A stretch of 64,000 bases of DNA, taken from the NCBI GenBank assembly GCA_963556195.1, contig OY744519.1, forward strand, positions 35,413,801 through 35,477,800, in the 5' to 3' direction. A model generated the notes under the pieces. The model was given only the letters and a program-made list of their open reading frames with translations. It ran no database searches and was not told the DNA's origin. This document shows, piece by piece, positions 49,825-58,964 of the stretch (positions are counted from its first letter, which is position 1; the number at the start of each line of letters is the position of its first letter). The translations under genes were made by a program, and so were the position numbers. This stretch comes from Sepiola atlantica. Lineage: Eukaryota > Mollusca > Cephalopoda > Sepiida > Sepiolidae.

Positions 49825-50156
49825 GTGTGCATTTAGGCAGCATTCTTTCATATAAGCAAACATTGTTAAACATAACATAATTATTCTGTTAAATTGTCCC
49901 TTTTTTATTTTTATAATTATAATTTTTGTGACAATAAAAAGAAATTATGTATGTTCCATAAGTATCACACACTTTTTCGATTATTCGCTGACAAAAATAA
50001 ATTAACAAAAACGCAGGAGAAAGAAGAGAATTTGAAATCAGTCGAGAACGGACACGTGAAGTCGGTTAGACGCCAAAAAAACTTACTAGTCCATGCCCAG
50101 GAGAAAAGTAAACAATTCAATTTACATTCTGGGGCACCAGAATGTTCATCACAGGA

Positions 50157-50505
<349 letters not shown>

Positions 50506-50559
50506 ATAGATGAAAGAAGAGGGATAAACATGTACGAATGACATATTTATTTAAACTTC

Positions 50560-50860
50560 GATTGTTCAATGCAAGGTGTACTCGGTAAAAAATATGTTCA
50601 TTATTCTTTCCTTAAGCCAAGGCTTTTCAAAGATTAAAATTTTATCATCAGAGGAATGACATAGATAGATAAGTTGGCAGTGGAAAAGCTAAAATTACAA
50701 ATTTGAAAAAATATTAAGTAATGGAGAGTGAGAAAGTGCATGTAAAAAGATATGGGGTCTGCCCAGTTGTTAAATGTCCGTTGATGAGGTGTCCAGTGAA
50801 AGGAGCTTTACAGATGGAAAAGAAGAGTTTTCGTGAAGGCAGGATAGAAAAAGTTCAAGA
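50560..50860 (-). mobile_element. PLE 3' terminal repeat, copy 3 (diverged)
   Basis: On minus it aligns with 26290-26560 and 38110-38380 (shared AACTTATCTATCTATGTC-like context, AAAGCC and GGCTTAAGG). It is more diverged than copies 1 and 2. It lies beside the (TA)n at 50159-50505 and retains a hammerhead motif with an intact core. Confidence 0.7.
50608..50656 (-). ncRNA. hammerhead ribozyme motif, core intact
   Basis: Read on minus. Stem I TTCCT (50656-50652) pairs with AGGAA (50612-50608). The core CTGATGA is at 50651-50645, then T, then a weak A/T stem II. GAAA is at 50628-50625. Stem III is AAGCC/GGCTT with loop TT, and cleavage is predicted after A50613. Its surroundings are diverged from 38305-38352 while the core, stem I and stem III are the same. 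That fits constraint, but the sample is small. Confidence 0.55.
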
Positions 50861-50904
50861 ATGAAGTAAATCTAATAGAGAGATGTTTAGTTCAATTGTA
50901 GGTG

Positions 50905-51013
50905 GAACGCACTTATTCGGAAGTAATTTTGAGAACTTCAACTCCATTCTCGGTCCACGGAAGTATTTTAAAATGGCCCGAATTCTCAAAATTACTTCCG
51001 AATAAGTGCGTTC
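50905..51013. repeat. perfect 31-bp inverted repeat
   Basis: The arms 50905-50935 (GAACGCACTTATTCGGAAGT...) and 50983-51013 are exact reverse complements over 31 bp, separated by 47 bp. No ORF, and no clear target duplication next to the arms. Confidence 0.95.
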
Positions 51014-51019
51014 TATAAT

Positions 51020-51250
51020 AAAGCAAGACTCCCTGAATTTAAATTTCTTCTGAAGACCCCTCAACTTAAACCTTTAATTTGAGTTGTTTTCTAGCATCAA
51101 AATCATGTAAAAAATGATCAAAATTGGAATAAGAATTCTAGATATAGGGATTAATATCATTATACATTGATTTGAATTTTGATGTAAAAGCGGTACAAAA
51201 CCGTTCTTTACGGGGAATTAATTTTACCCGTCTTGCGACATGTATTTATC
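51020..51250 (+). repeat. dispersed repeat R4, copy 4 (3' part)
   Basis: Shares TTTCTTCTGAAGACC, ATTCTAGATATAGGGATTAA and GGAATTAATTTTACCCGTC with the copies at 9.9 kb and 27.1 kb. Confidence 0.5.
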
Positions 51251-51436
51251 TAGTATACATATAACATTGAATTTTCTCTTCCACTTGGTTGAAATTCGAA
51301 TAGATAGCTCCAAGCGAGATCTTTATGAACGAATTATTCAACGAATTATTCAAATCTAATAATTTATACTTCGCTCTTTCTCTAAACGCCCTCATATAAA
51401 TATTTTATGATATATCGTGTATTTTATCTTCGCACA

Positions 51437-51479
<43 letters not shown>

Positions 51480-52189
51480 TTTTTTTTTCAGATAAAATGG
51501 GATGCTTAATATATGGAATAGGGAATTAGCAAATATCGTACTTATGCGTTTTCGTATTTTAAATTTAGGAAGTTTTATTCATTTAATACATTTTAAATTC
51601 ATCATTCCGCACCTTTCTTTACATGAATTAAATAAATAAATTGAATTTTAAATTAAAAAATAATTGCATGGAATCAACAAGAGAAAAATCTGAATCGATA
51701 TTTCGAATTCAAGAACAATTTCAGAGATTTTAACATATTCTTCTAGAATTTACTGCTGTTCCTTATTTTACAGTGAGAAAATGAATTGATCACGATACGT
51801 TTTTGATATGTAATCCGTTTCTTTAATTTTCTTGGAATTCATCGACGTTCTAGAATTTTTGATTTTGTTTCTTTGAAGAAACCTAGACTTTTCAATCGTT
51901 GTTTGTTTATCAAAATATAAATACATACAGCAAACATATAATCATATTAACATAGTATGAACTCGTCCAGAGATTTGTGTGATTGTGTTGTAGGGTCTTA
52001 CAACTAAGAAAAGTAAACACTGACATGAATAGTAAAATGACAAATAAACTAATAAAATAACTGTGTTCGGGTTTTTATACTACGAACGAGATTTTGATTG
52101 GCTGAAAGAAACTGCTGATTATAGATTGTGTCCAATGGGGAGTCGTTGTGTAAAAAAACATTCACTACTGCTTTTACCAACCTTTTTGT
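51251..52189. other. unassigned AT-rich DNA
   Basis: Contains a (CA)n-(TA)n tract at 51438-51478. No gene recognised. Confidence 0.4.
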
Positions 52190-52515
52190 ACTAATGAATC
52201 ACCGCTTATCAAGACACAAGTTGACTCGAGGATAAGGGTTAATTAGTTTTTTAGTTGGACGGCGATAGAACAGCTTACATATCGAGAACAATAGTTGCAA
52301 ATGGGCAGCTTTTGATTATTTAAGTGGACCACTAAACAAGAATTTTTCAACATTGGACTCGAAAACGATTATGTTGTAGTCAGCTGGGAAGCAGTCCGTC
52401 GTATTGTGTTCGACAGACGGGTAGTTTTAGGAAAGACACTTTAACATACAAGTTTCGTTTAGTTTTAGGTACACTGAGGGAGAAAAAGAAAATTATTTAC
52501 AGTGGTTACAAGTAA
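52190..52515 (+). repeat. dispersed repeat R2, copy 2
   Basis: See 42110-42450 for shared words. Confidence 0.5.
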
Positions 52516-52749
52516 TTATATACAAACTAAAATATATCGGTGACAATTTATGATTTTTTATTGTGAAATTTTGTTTTCAAACTAAAATGCTTGAATTTAA
52601 TAAGATTCAGAGAAGCACTACAAGTTATTTGACACATTGGGTATTCACTAAGTTCGGATTAGAGTATTTTAATTTTGAAAAGTGAGTTTAGGGAGTTAAA
52701 AAGTTTTCAAAATGAGAATACAAAATCAAAAATTAATCTCTATCTACTC

Positions 52750-53195
52750 ACTGTTCCGATGGATACTGCACCCTATAGACCGGTATTGTCTTGGCCTTCG
52801 GGGCTTGATTCCACCGGTCTATGGGTATGCCCTGTGCAGTTCTAGGAGGTCCACCCTCCCAGGCTTTGCCTCCCCTCTTTGAGGAGGAGTAAGTTTATTG
52901 CTTACTGCCTGAGGCGCCCCTACCAGGGAATGCCAACGGGGCTGCTCAGGCAATTTTTAATGGCCAGAGTGCTCACCTTCTCGGGCGCTGGCTTTTCAAA
53001 CCCCACTTTCCCGACCCGAGCTTGGGTCACATCTTACTTGTGGGAGTAAGATAAAAACTGGCCTTGTACCTAACTCCTGGAGAGGAGTAAATCAATACTC
53101 ACTATTTCCCGATCCGACCGTGGGTCACATCTTACTTGTGGGAGTAAGATAAAAACTGGCATTGTGCCTAACTCCTGGAGAGGAGTAAATCAATA
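52750..53195 (+). mobile_element. U2-headed SINE, 5'-truncated, with duplicated 3' end
   Basis: Begins CTGTTCCGATGGATACTGCA, the junction of U2 head and body in the 48-kb SINE, so most of the U2 head is missing. The body is colinear with the 48-kb copy but has about 40 extra bp (GGCCAGAGTGCTCACCTTCT...) near 52963-53000. The last ~100 bp (CTTACTTGTGGGAGTAAGAT ... CCTGGAGAGGAGTAAATCAA) occur twice in tandem. Confidence 0.8.
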
Positions 53196-53284
53196 TTCAC
53201 TACATCTACCCCTTTTCTCTTCCTGTCCTCATATTTCTTACTGTTCGTCTCTAGTTTCTGAGTAAATAGTATTTTTTTAAATCG

Positions 53285-53745
53285 AAATTACTCCAGACAA
53301 AACATGATGTCATTTGATGTAAGGAGCTAAAAGGAAATAGTACTTCAATGTCAAAAACTAGCCAACGATAACTGTTAGATGGATAGATGCCGACCCAGAA
53401 AACAGCAATTATTCCACCTTTGTCAGAGCCTTCTACTCCAATAGCTTAATTCCCCGTATTGCCGGCTCTACTCCCTGTTTCTTTGACTGTATCGACATGC
53501 AGAAATTTAAAACTAACGTGAACAGACATCTCGCTGAACACCTCCCAACTTAAGATGTCCCGAAAACTTACAGTCTTATTCTCAGTAGCCCCTTACATCT
53601 ACAGTGGCGGTCTACCTTGTATGGGGTGAACTATGATTAAAAAAGAAACATCGCTCATGGAATGTGAGAACTACAAGACAAAATAAGGGAAGTGAGAGTT
53701 ACGTGGCTGCCGAAAGTACACCCAAGGTCCACTTTCTACTCCCCT
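53285..53745 (-). repeat. dispersed repeat R1, copy 4, split by a LINE 3' end
   Basis: The minus-strand R1 sequence is continuous with 43066-43325 except for a 217-bp insert at about 53428-53645. The break lies between TTTGTCAGA and GAAACATCGCTC on plus, which are adjacent in the other copies. Confidence 0.8.
53428..53645 (+). pseudogene. non-LTR LINE 3' end, copy 2 (nested)
   Basis: Aligns with 44775-44995. The frame reads FYSNSLIPRIAGS, then after a shift CFFDCIDMQKFKTNVNRHLA. It ends in GATTAAAAAA. The copy is strongly 5'-truncated and lies inside repeat R1. Any target duplication is at most a few bases. Confidence 0.75.
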
Positions 53746-53847
53746 AGTATTACTACTTGTGTAGATGTTCTCTTCTATCTATAAAGAAATGTTCCAATCT
53801 AATTATTTTGTTCATTTCATTATTACTATTGGTTGTTAATAAACAGA

Positions 53848-53869
53848 CAGCGAGAGAGAGAGAGAGAAG

Positions 53870-53900
<31 letters not shown>

Positions 53901-53909
53901 GGGGAGAGA
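53848..53909. repeat. (GA)n microsatellite
   Basis: Purine run of GA units with some GG interruptions. Confidence 0.95.
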
Positions 53910-54234
53910 GATAACAGCTGTTTTAATACGTTAAAAAACAATTTAAAAAAAGACAATTAATTTCTTCTCTGATCGCTATATCACAATTTCTCATTCTGAC
54001 TCTCACTTTTTCTCTCCAGCTACGGGTAAAATAATATTACTAATTATTAAATTATTAATAATAGTAATAATAATTGATAATGATAATCTAAAAATAATCG
54101 AAAAAAATATAAAATAATATAAAAAATATTAAAAAAATATAAAAATATTAATCAATAAATTGATAAAAATATAACGGGATATTTAAGGGTAAAGAAAAAT
54201 ACAGAAGATGACAATTAGTATTAATCGTTGTGGG

Positions 54235-54235
<1 letters not shown>

Positions 54236-54289
<54 letters not shown>

Positions 54290-54420
54290 GTAATACTAAA
54301 ACTAATACCAATACTAATACTACCACCACTACCAATAATGCTACCACCAATAATACAACTACAAATAATACGACCAATAATAATACTACCAATAATAATA
54401 CTACTACTACTAATAATTAA
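54236..54420. repeat. (AAT)n and related triplets, left arm
   Basis: AAT units followed by variant ACT/ACC/AAT triplets, mirrored at 57800-58010 in the right arm. Confidence 0.9.
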
Positions 54421-54499
54421 TAAAAAAGTATAAGATGATAGTTGTGTTGACAAGGTTACCAGTTGATGGGTAGGTGAAGTTTTTTTTATATAGTAACAG

Positions 54500-55070
54500 C
54501 CTAAGGGGTTATAAGTGGATTACTAAGAAAGTGTAATCTATTATGCCTACAGTTAATTGATGTTTCTTGTTTTTTGTTTAGAAGTTTGCCCCTATCACTG
54601 AATTTAATTATTTCAAGGTTTTCTGTTAGGCAAAGGTAACAAGGTAAGTTTAGGGAACCACAGGTGCTAGTGTTTATGATTGTGTTCCAGGTCACTGTTG
54701 GTGATTGGTTGTTGTTGTATAGTTCCCAGTAATATATAGAAAGTGAGCTTCTTTTTTATATGTAGGGTTATTAAAAGAACACCTATGTCCAGTATATCTT
54801 TCTTTGAAGGTATTACCAGCCATACCTATGTAGAATCTTTTCTAGGGTTGGGTTTTCTTTAGTGGAGATTGTTGCTTGATGATTGGGTTATATGGCAATT
54901 TTCTTGTAATGGGCATTCTTTTTTGTTTGTGCAGTTACAGGCCTTGGTATTTTTTGTTTTTGTTGCAGTAGTTTTTTCATATAGAATATTATTGTTATGT
55001 TTTTTTAATTATTTTTTCTAAATTTTCGCCACAGCTATAGCTTAATTTGAGGGTGGTTTTATTACAAATG
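54500..55070 (-). pseudogene. Penelope-like GIY-YIG domain, inverted copy
   Basis: Minus-strand copy of the domain at 57180-57640: the CPLQEN zinc linker, FYIGMAGNTFKERYTGH-like core, WELYNNNQSPTVTWNTII and LPCYLCLTENLEIIKF. The segment 54501-54695 is open and keeps LNLPCYLCLTENLEIIKF without the stop seen in the other copy. It has no RT upstream. Confidence 0.75.
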
Positions 55071-55119
55071 TTATGCAGTATATTGTTGGGAGGGAAGTGT
55101 AGATTTATTGTTTCACTTT

Positions 55120-55545
55120 TTGGATTTCAGACTTTTTAGATTTTTTGTTTTTTGTTTTTGTTTTTTGTTTTTTGTTTTTAGATTTTTTAGATTTTTAATT
55201 TTTAATTTTTTAGCGGCCCCAATTTTTGAAATGTTAAATTTCTTTTCTTATTCTCTTTCTTTATCCCTCCATTTCATTTTCTCCTAATATAATATGGTTA
55301 AAATCGGATTCTAACTCTGCCTGATGAGATCTCAGTTTATAGTAACTGTTGATCGATAACACCGACATGCCAGTGTCGCAGATTTTGTACATGTCTGTGT
55401 AAATAAAATTATCATTTATAAAGCTCTATTTTGATATTGAGCACCTTTTATAAACCCGGTTAAAATTCTCTGGATTACCACCCTGTGGATATTTTTTACC
55501 TGGATTATTACCATTATTATTATCTTGGCTCCATTACTGTTGAGC
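55120..55545 (+). repeat. PLE 5' repeat (pLTR-like), copy 1
   Basis: About 420 bp nearly identical to 63460-63890. Shared blocks: the T-rich TTTTTGTTTTTAGATTTTTT run, CGGCCCCAATTTTTGA, TGCCTGATGAGATCTCAGTT, ACATGTCTGTGTAAATAAAA and ATTACCACCCTGTGGATATT. It lies directly upstream of the reverse transcriptase region, so it is the likely 5' leader/promoter. It contains a hammerhead-like motif. Confidence 0.8.
55316..55382 (+). ncRNA. hammerhead-like motif with GUC cleavage site, one inserted U
   Basis: Stem I TCTGC (55316-55320) pairs with GCAGA (55378-55382). The core CTGATGA is at 55321-55327. Stem II is GATC/GATC plus an upper CAGTT/AACTG helix with loop TATAGT. The segment GATA replaces GAA (one extra T). 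Stem III is ACAC/GTGT with a 10-nt loop, and GTC precedes the predicted cleavage site at C55377. The extra T in the conserved GAA segment is shared with the 63.7-kb copy and may reduce activity. Confidence 0.5.
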
Positions 55546-55699
55546 ACTTTCCAAACCGTGGAATATTAATTCGCATACATGGAAAAAACCTATTTTAATA
55601 CCTCCTTAAAAAACATTCCGACTACCAAAAAAACGGAACTATCTTCTTATACTTATTATGAAGATTGAAGAAATTTTCGGGAGGATGAAGAGGAAAGCT

Positions 55700-56960
55700 A
55701 GCTTTTTCCTGGAGAGATCTACATGCAATGAATCGAGGGATTATTATGGATTTAAAAATCAAGGAACTGCGCCCCACGTTGAACAGCTTGACGGGTTCTA
55801 AATGTATTTAAGGAATATTGTTAGGGACATCCCATTTCACCACAAAGCCCATTTCAAAAGAAACTAGACAAAATAGTTAAGGAAATTAATAGATTAGAAT
55901 ATATACTAACTAAAGCTGATAAAACTAAAAACCTCTACAAATTAACCACACAAGAATACTATAAATTACTTGACAATAACATCACAAAAAACTATAAAAA
56001 ATCTAATATTAATTTAGTCCATAACATCAATACCGATAGTAAAGTTATCACCGATAAACTTAAGATCAGCGATAGAGTACGTAAACTAAAAGGAAAAGAA
56101 GCATATATTCTTCTCAAAGATCATAAACCTGACTTCCAAACTAAACCAACTACTAGACTTATTAACCCCACAAAACAAGAAATAGGGAAATTAGTGAAAC
56201 ATTTTTAGAAAGAATAAATAAGCAGATAAAACATTTTATAAACTAAATCAATGGATAAATACTGCAGATACAATAAACTGGTTCCTTAACATAGTAAATA
56301 AAACTAATTGCTCGTTCATCCAGTTTGTACATAATTAATTATTACCCATCTATATCTAAAGAACTTTTTGAAAACGTTATCGATTTTGCCACACTTCTAT
56401 CTGATATTTCTGTAGATGAAATCAATATAATTAGAAAATGCAGAAATACAGTACTAATCTGTAAACATGAACAATGGACGAAAAGTAATCAATTTGGATC
56501 TTTTGATGTTTCTATGGGATCCCTGGACTCAGCAGAAGTCACTGATCTAGTTGTTCTTTACATACTATATAATCTCACAAAAAACATTAGCATTGAAGAT
56601 ATAGGCCTATATAGGGATGACGGATTACTAATAGTAAATAACTCAAATGGACAAAAATGTGAAAGAATAAAAAAATTATCCTTAGAGAAATGAAAAGATT
56701 AGATCTCAAAGTTGAAATAACATCTAATATTAACATAGTTAATTTTTTAGACGTAACATTCAACTGAAATAAAGAAACTTATGAACCGTATACTAAAGAC
56801 AATGCCAACCCGATCTATGTCCACACACTCTCTAACCATCCAAAAACCATAATTCAACACATCCCCAGATCAATCGAAAAAAGCATTAGTGATAACTCCT
56901 CTAATAAAGAAATTTTTAACAAACATAAGGACTTTTACAATAAAGCGTTAAAGCAAAGTG
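55700..56960 (+). pseudogene. Penelope-like reverse transcriptase (broken)
   Basis: Segment 55825-56208 keeps one frame: KKLDKIVKEINRLEYILTKA then DKTKNLYKL (the ADKT-like N-terminal motif of PLEs), and AYILLKDHKPDFQTKPTTRL then INPTKQEIGKLV (conserved template-binding motif). A stop follows at 56206. Segment 56325-56693 holds NYYPSISKELFENVI (motif A region), FDVSMGSLDSAEVTDLVVLY and IGLYRDDGLLIVNN with the catalytic YRDD. After a frameshift, NIVNFLDVTFN, PIYVHTLSNHPKTIIQ and IPRSIEKSISDNSS complete the C-terminal part. Domain order is as in Penelope-type elements that carry an endonuclease. At least two stops or shifts inactivate it. Confidence 0.9.
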
Positions 56961-57009
56961 GATAAAAAAACACCAAAATAAAATTCACCAAACCAACACC
57001 TATCAACAA

Positions 57010-57640
57010 CAGACGCATAAATAGGTGTAGAAAAATTATTTGGTTCACACCCCCATATAATAACATGGTTAAAAGCCAAACTCGGTAAAACAATTTTAGA
57101 CTTAATTAATCTACACTTCCCTCCCAACAATATATTGCATAAAATCTTTAATAAAACCACCCTCAAATTAAGCTATAGCTGTGGCGAAAATTTAGAAAAA
57201 AATAATTTAAAAAACATAACAATAAAATTCTAAATGAAAAAACTACCGCAACAAAAAAAACAATACCAAGGCCTGTAACTGCACAAACAAAAAAGAATGC
57301 CCATTACAAGAAAATTGCCAAATAACCCAATCAGTATATCAAGCAACAATCTCTACTAAAGAAAACCCAACCCTGAAAAAATTCTACATAGGTATGGCTG
57401 GTAATACCTTCAAAGAAAGATATACTGGACGTAAGTGTTCTTTTAATAACCCTACATATCAAAAAAGAACCTCACTTTCTATATATTACTGGGAACTATA
57501 CAACAACAACCAATCACCAACAGTGACCTGGAACACAATCATAAACACTAGCACCTGTGGTTCCCTAAACTAACCTTGTTACCTTTGCCTAACAGAAAAC
57601 CTTGAAATAATTAAATTCAGTGTAGGGGCAAACTTCTAAA
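57010..57640 (+). pseudogene. Penelope-like linker and GIY-YIG endonuclease (broken)
   Basis: Pieces across frames: IIWFTPPYNNMVK, HFPPNNILHKIFNKTTLKLS then YSCGENL, the linker joining RT and endonuclease in PLEs. Then come CTNKKECPLQENC (zinc motif) and KFYIGMAGNTFKERY (GIY-YIG core with Arg), YYWELYNNNQSPTVTW, and CYLCLTENLEIIKF with the conserved Glu. One stop lies before CYLC and several frameshifts precede it. Confidence 0.85.
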
Positions 57641-57799
57641 CAAAAAACAAGAAACATCAATTAACTGTAGGCATAATAGATTACACTTTCTTAGTAATCC
57701 ACTTATAACCCCTAAGGCTGTTACTATATAAAAAAACTTCACCTACCCATCAACTGGTAACCTTGTCAACACAACTATCATCTTATACTTTTTTATTAA

Positions 57800-57917
57800 T
57801 TATTATTAGTAGTAGTAGTATTATTATTGGTAGTATTATTATTGGTCGTATTATTTGTAGTGGTATTATTGGTGGTAGCATTATTTCTCGTGGTGGTAGT
57901 ATTAGTATTGGTATTAG

Positions 57918-58011
<94 letters not shown>

Positions 58012-58015
58012 CCCA
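57800..58015. repeat. (ATT)n and related triplets, right arm
   Basis: AGT/GGT/ATT variant triplets followed by about 33 ATT units; mirror of 54236-54420, longer by roughly 14 units. Confidence 0.9.
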
Positions 58016-58436
58016 CAACGATTAATACTAATTGCCATCTTCTGTATTTTTCTTTACCCTTAAATATCCCCTTATATTTTGATCCATTTATTGATTAATA
58101 TTTTAATATTTTTTTATATTCTTTTATATTTTTTTAGATTATTTTTAGATTAACATTATCAATTATTATTACTATTATTAATATTTTAAACTTAATTATT
58201 TGACATTGAATTATTTTTCATTTCTGTACTTTTTATCCAGACTACTATTGTTGTTAGTGGTGGTATCATGTCGACTGTTACTATCATAGTACACAATATT
58301 TTCGGCAATGAAATTAACAGTATTACTATTATTAATAATATTTATATTTCCATGTTTTACCGTTACCTGACTTTTTCTTTCAATGTCATTAATAGTAATG
58401 ATAATGTCATTATCTATAACTTTATTATTTTATTTC

Positions 58437-58490
58437 AATTATTATTATAACCATTATTATTATTATTATTATTACTATTATTATTATTAC

Positions 58491-58554
<64 letters not shown>

Positions 58555-58556
58555 TA
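58437..58556. repeat. (ATT)n microsatellite at the LINE 3' end
   Basis: ATT units directly abutting the 3' terminus of the R4/Dong-like element. Confidence 0.95.
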
Positions 58557-58964
58557 CTCACTAGGAGTTATCACACTGGTCATCGTCAGTGATCACCCAC
58601 TGCCAACAACCTGTGGTATTCCCTGGAGTCTGAGTGACAACAAGTGTCCTCAGACTTCCAGTATGCTCTACCTCTTTTCGTTCATCACCGCTGATGACCT
58701 TGCGGTATCGCAACAGCCACCTACCACCGATTTCCCGCTAATGAGGGCCATTGGTCTCCTCTGGGGCCCGGGTGGCAACAAACCTCTCCACGGTCCCAGA
58801 GCTGTCCGCGCTCTTCCAGTGGAGGTCTGGTTTGCGCTTTCCCTCCTCGACCCTCTGTCCATAATTTTCGTGGTGTCAGCCTATGCTTGCGCCTCTCTCT
58901 CGCGGTTGTATTTTCCCCGGTTCTTTTGTCTTGTGCTTCTATGTGTTTGTTCTCCATTCGTTGC
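58557..58964 (-). other. 3' untranslated region of the R4/Dong-like element
   Basis: About 400 bp of GC-rich non-coding sequence. Relics 1 and 2 (10.8 and 12.3 kb) retain recognisable versions. The terminal bases TAACTCCTAGTGAGTAAAT resemble the 3' end of the U2-headed SINE. Confidence 0.75.

Larger units (their letters stand above)
54050..58186 (+). mobile_element. Penelope-like element with an inverted partial copy
   Basis: Right part (about 55120-58186, plus): a 5' repeat with hammerhead-like motif, reverse transcriptase and GIY-YIG regions, then a 3' region holding (ATT)n. Left part (54050-55103): reverse complement of 57103-58186, that is GIY-YIG and 3' region only. The arms are about 1.05 kb and highly similar even across the imperfect triplet tracts. 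Opposed full and 5'-truncated copies are known in PLEs. All coding parts are broken by frameshifts and stops. Confidence 0.85.

Noticed and set aside
56325..56693. A stand-alone host reverse transcriptase or telomerase-like gene
   Set aside because: Motifs FDVSMGSLDSAEV and LYRDDGL, and the GIY-YIG region downstream, place it firmly in a broken Penelope-like element.
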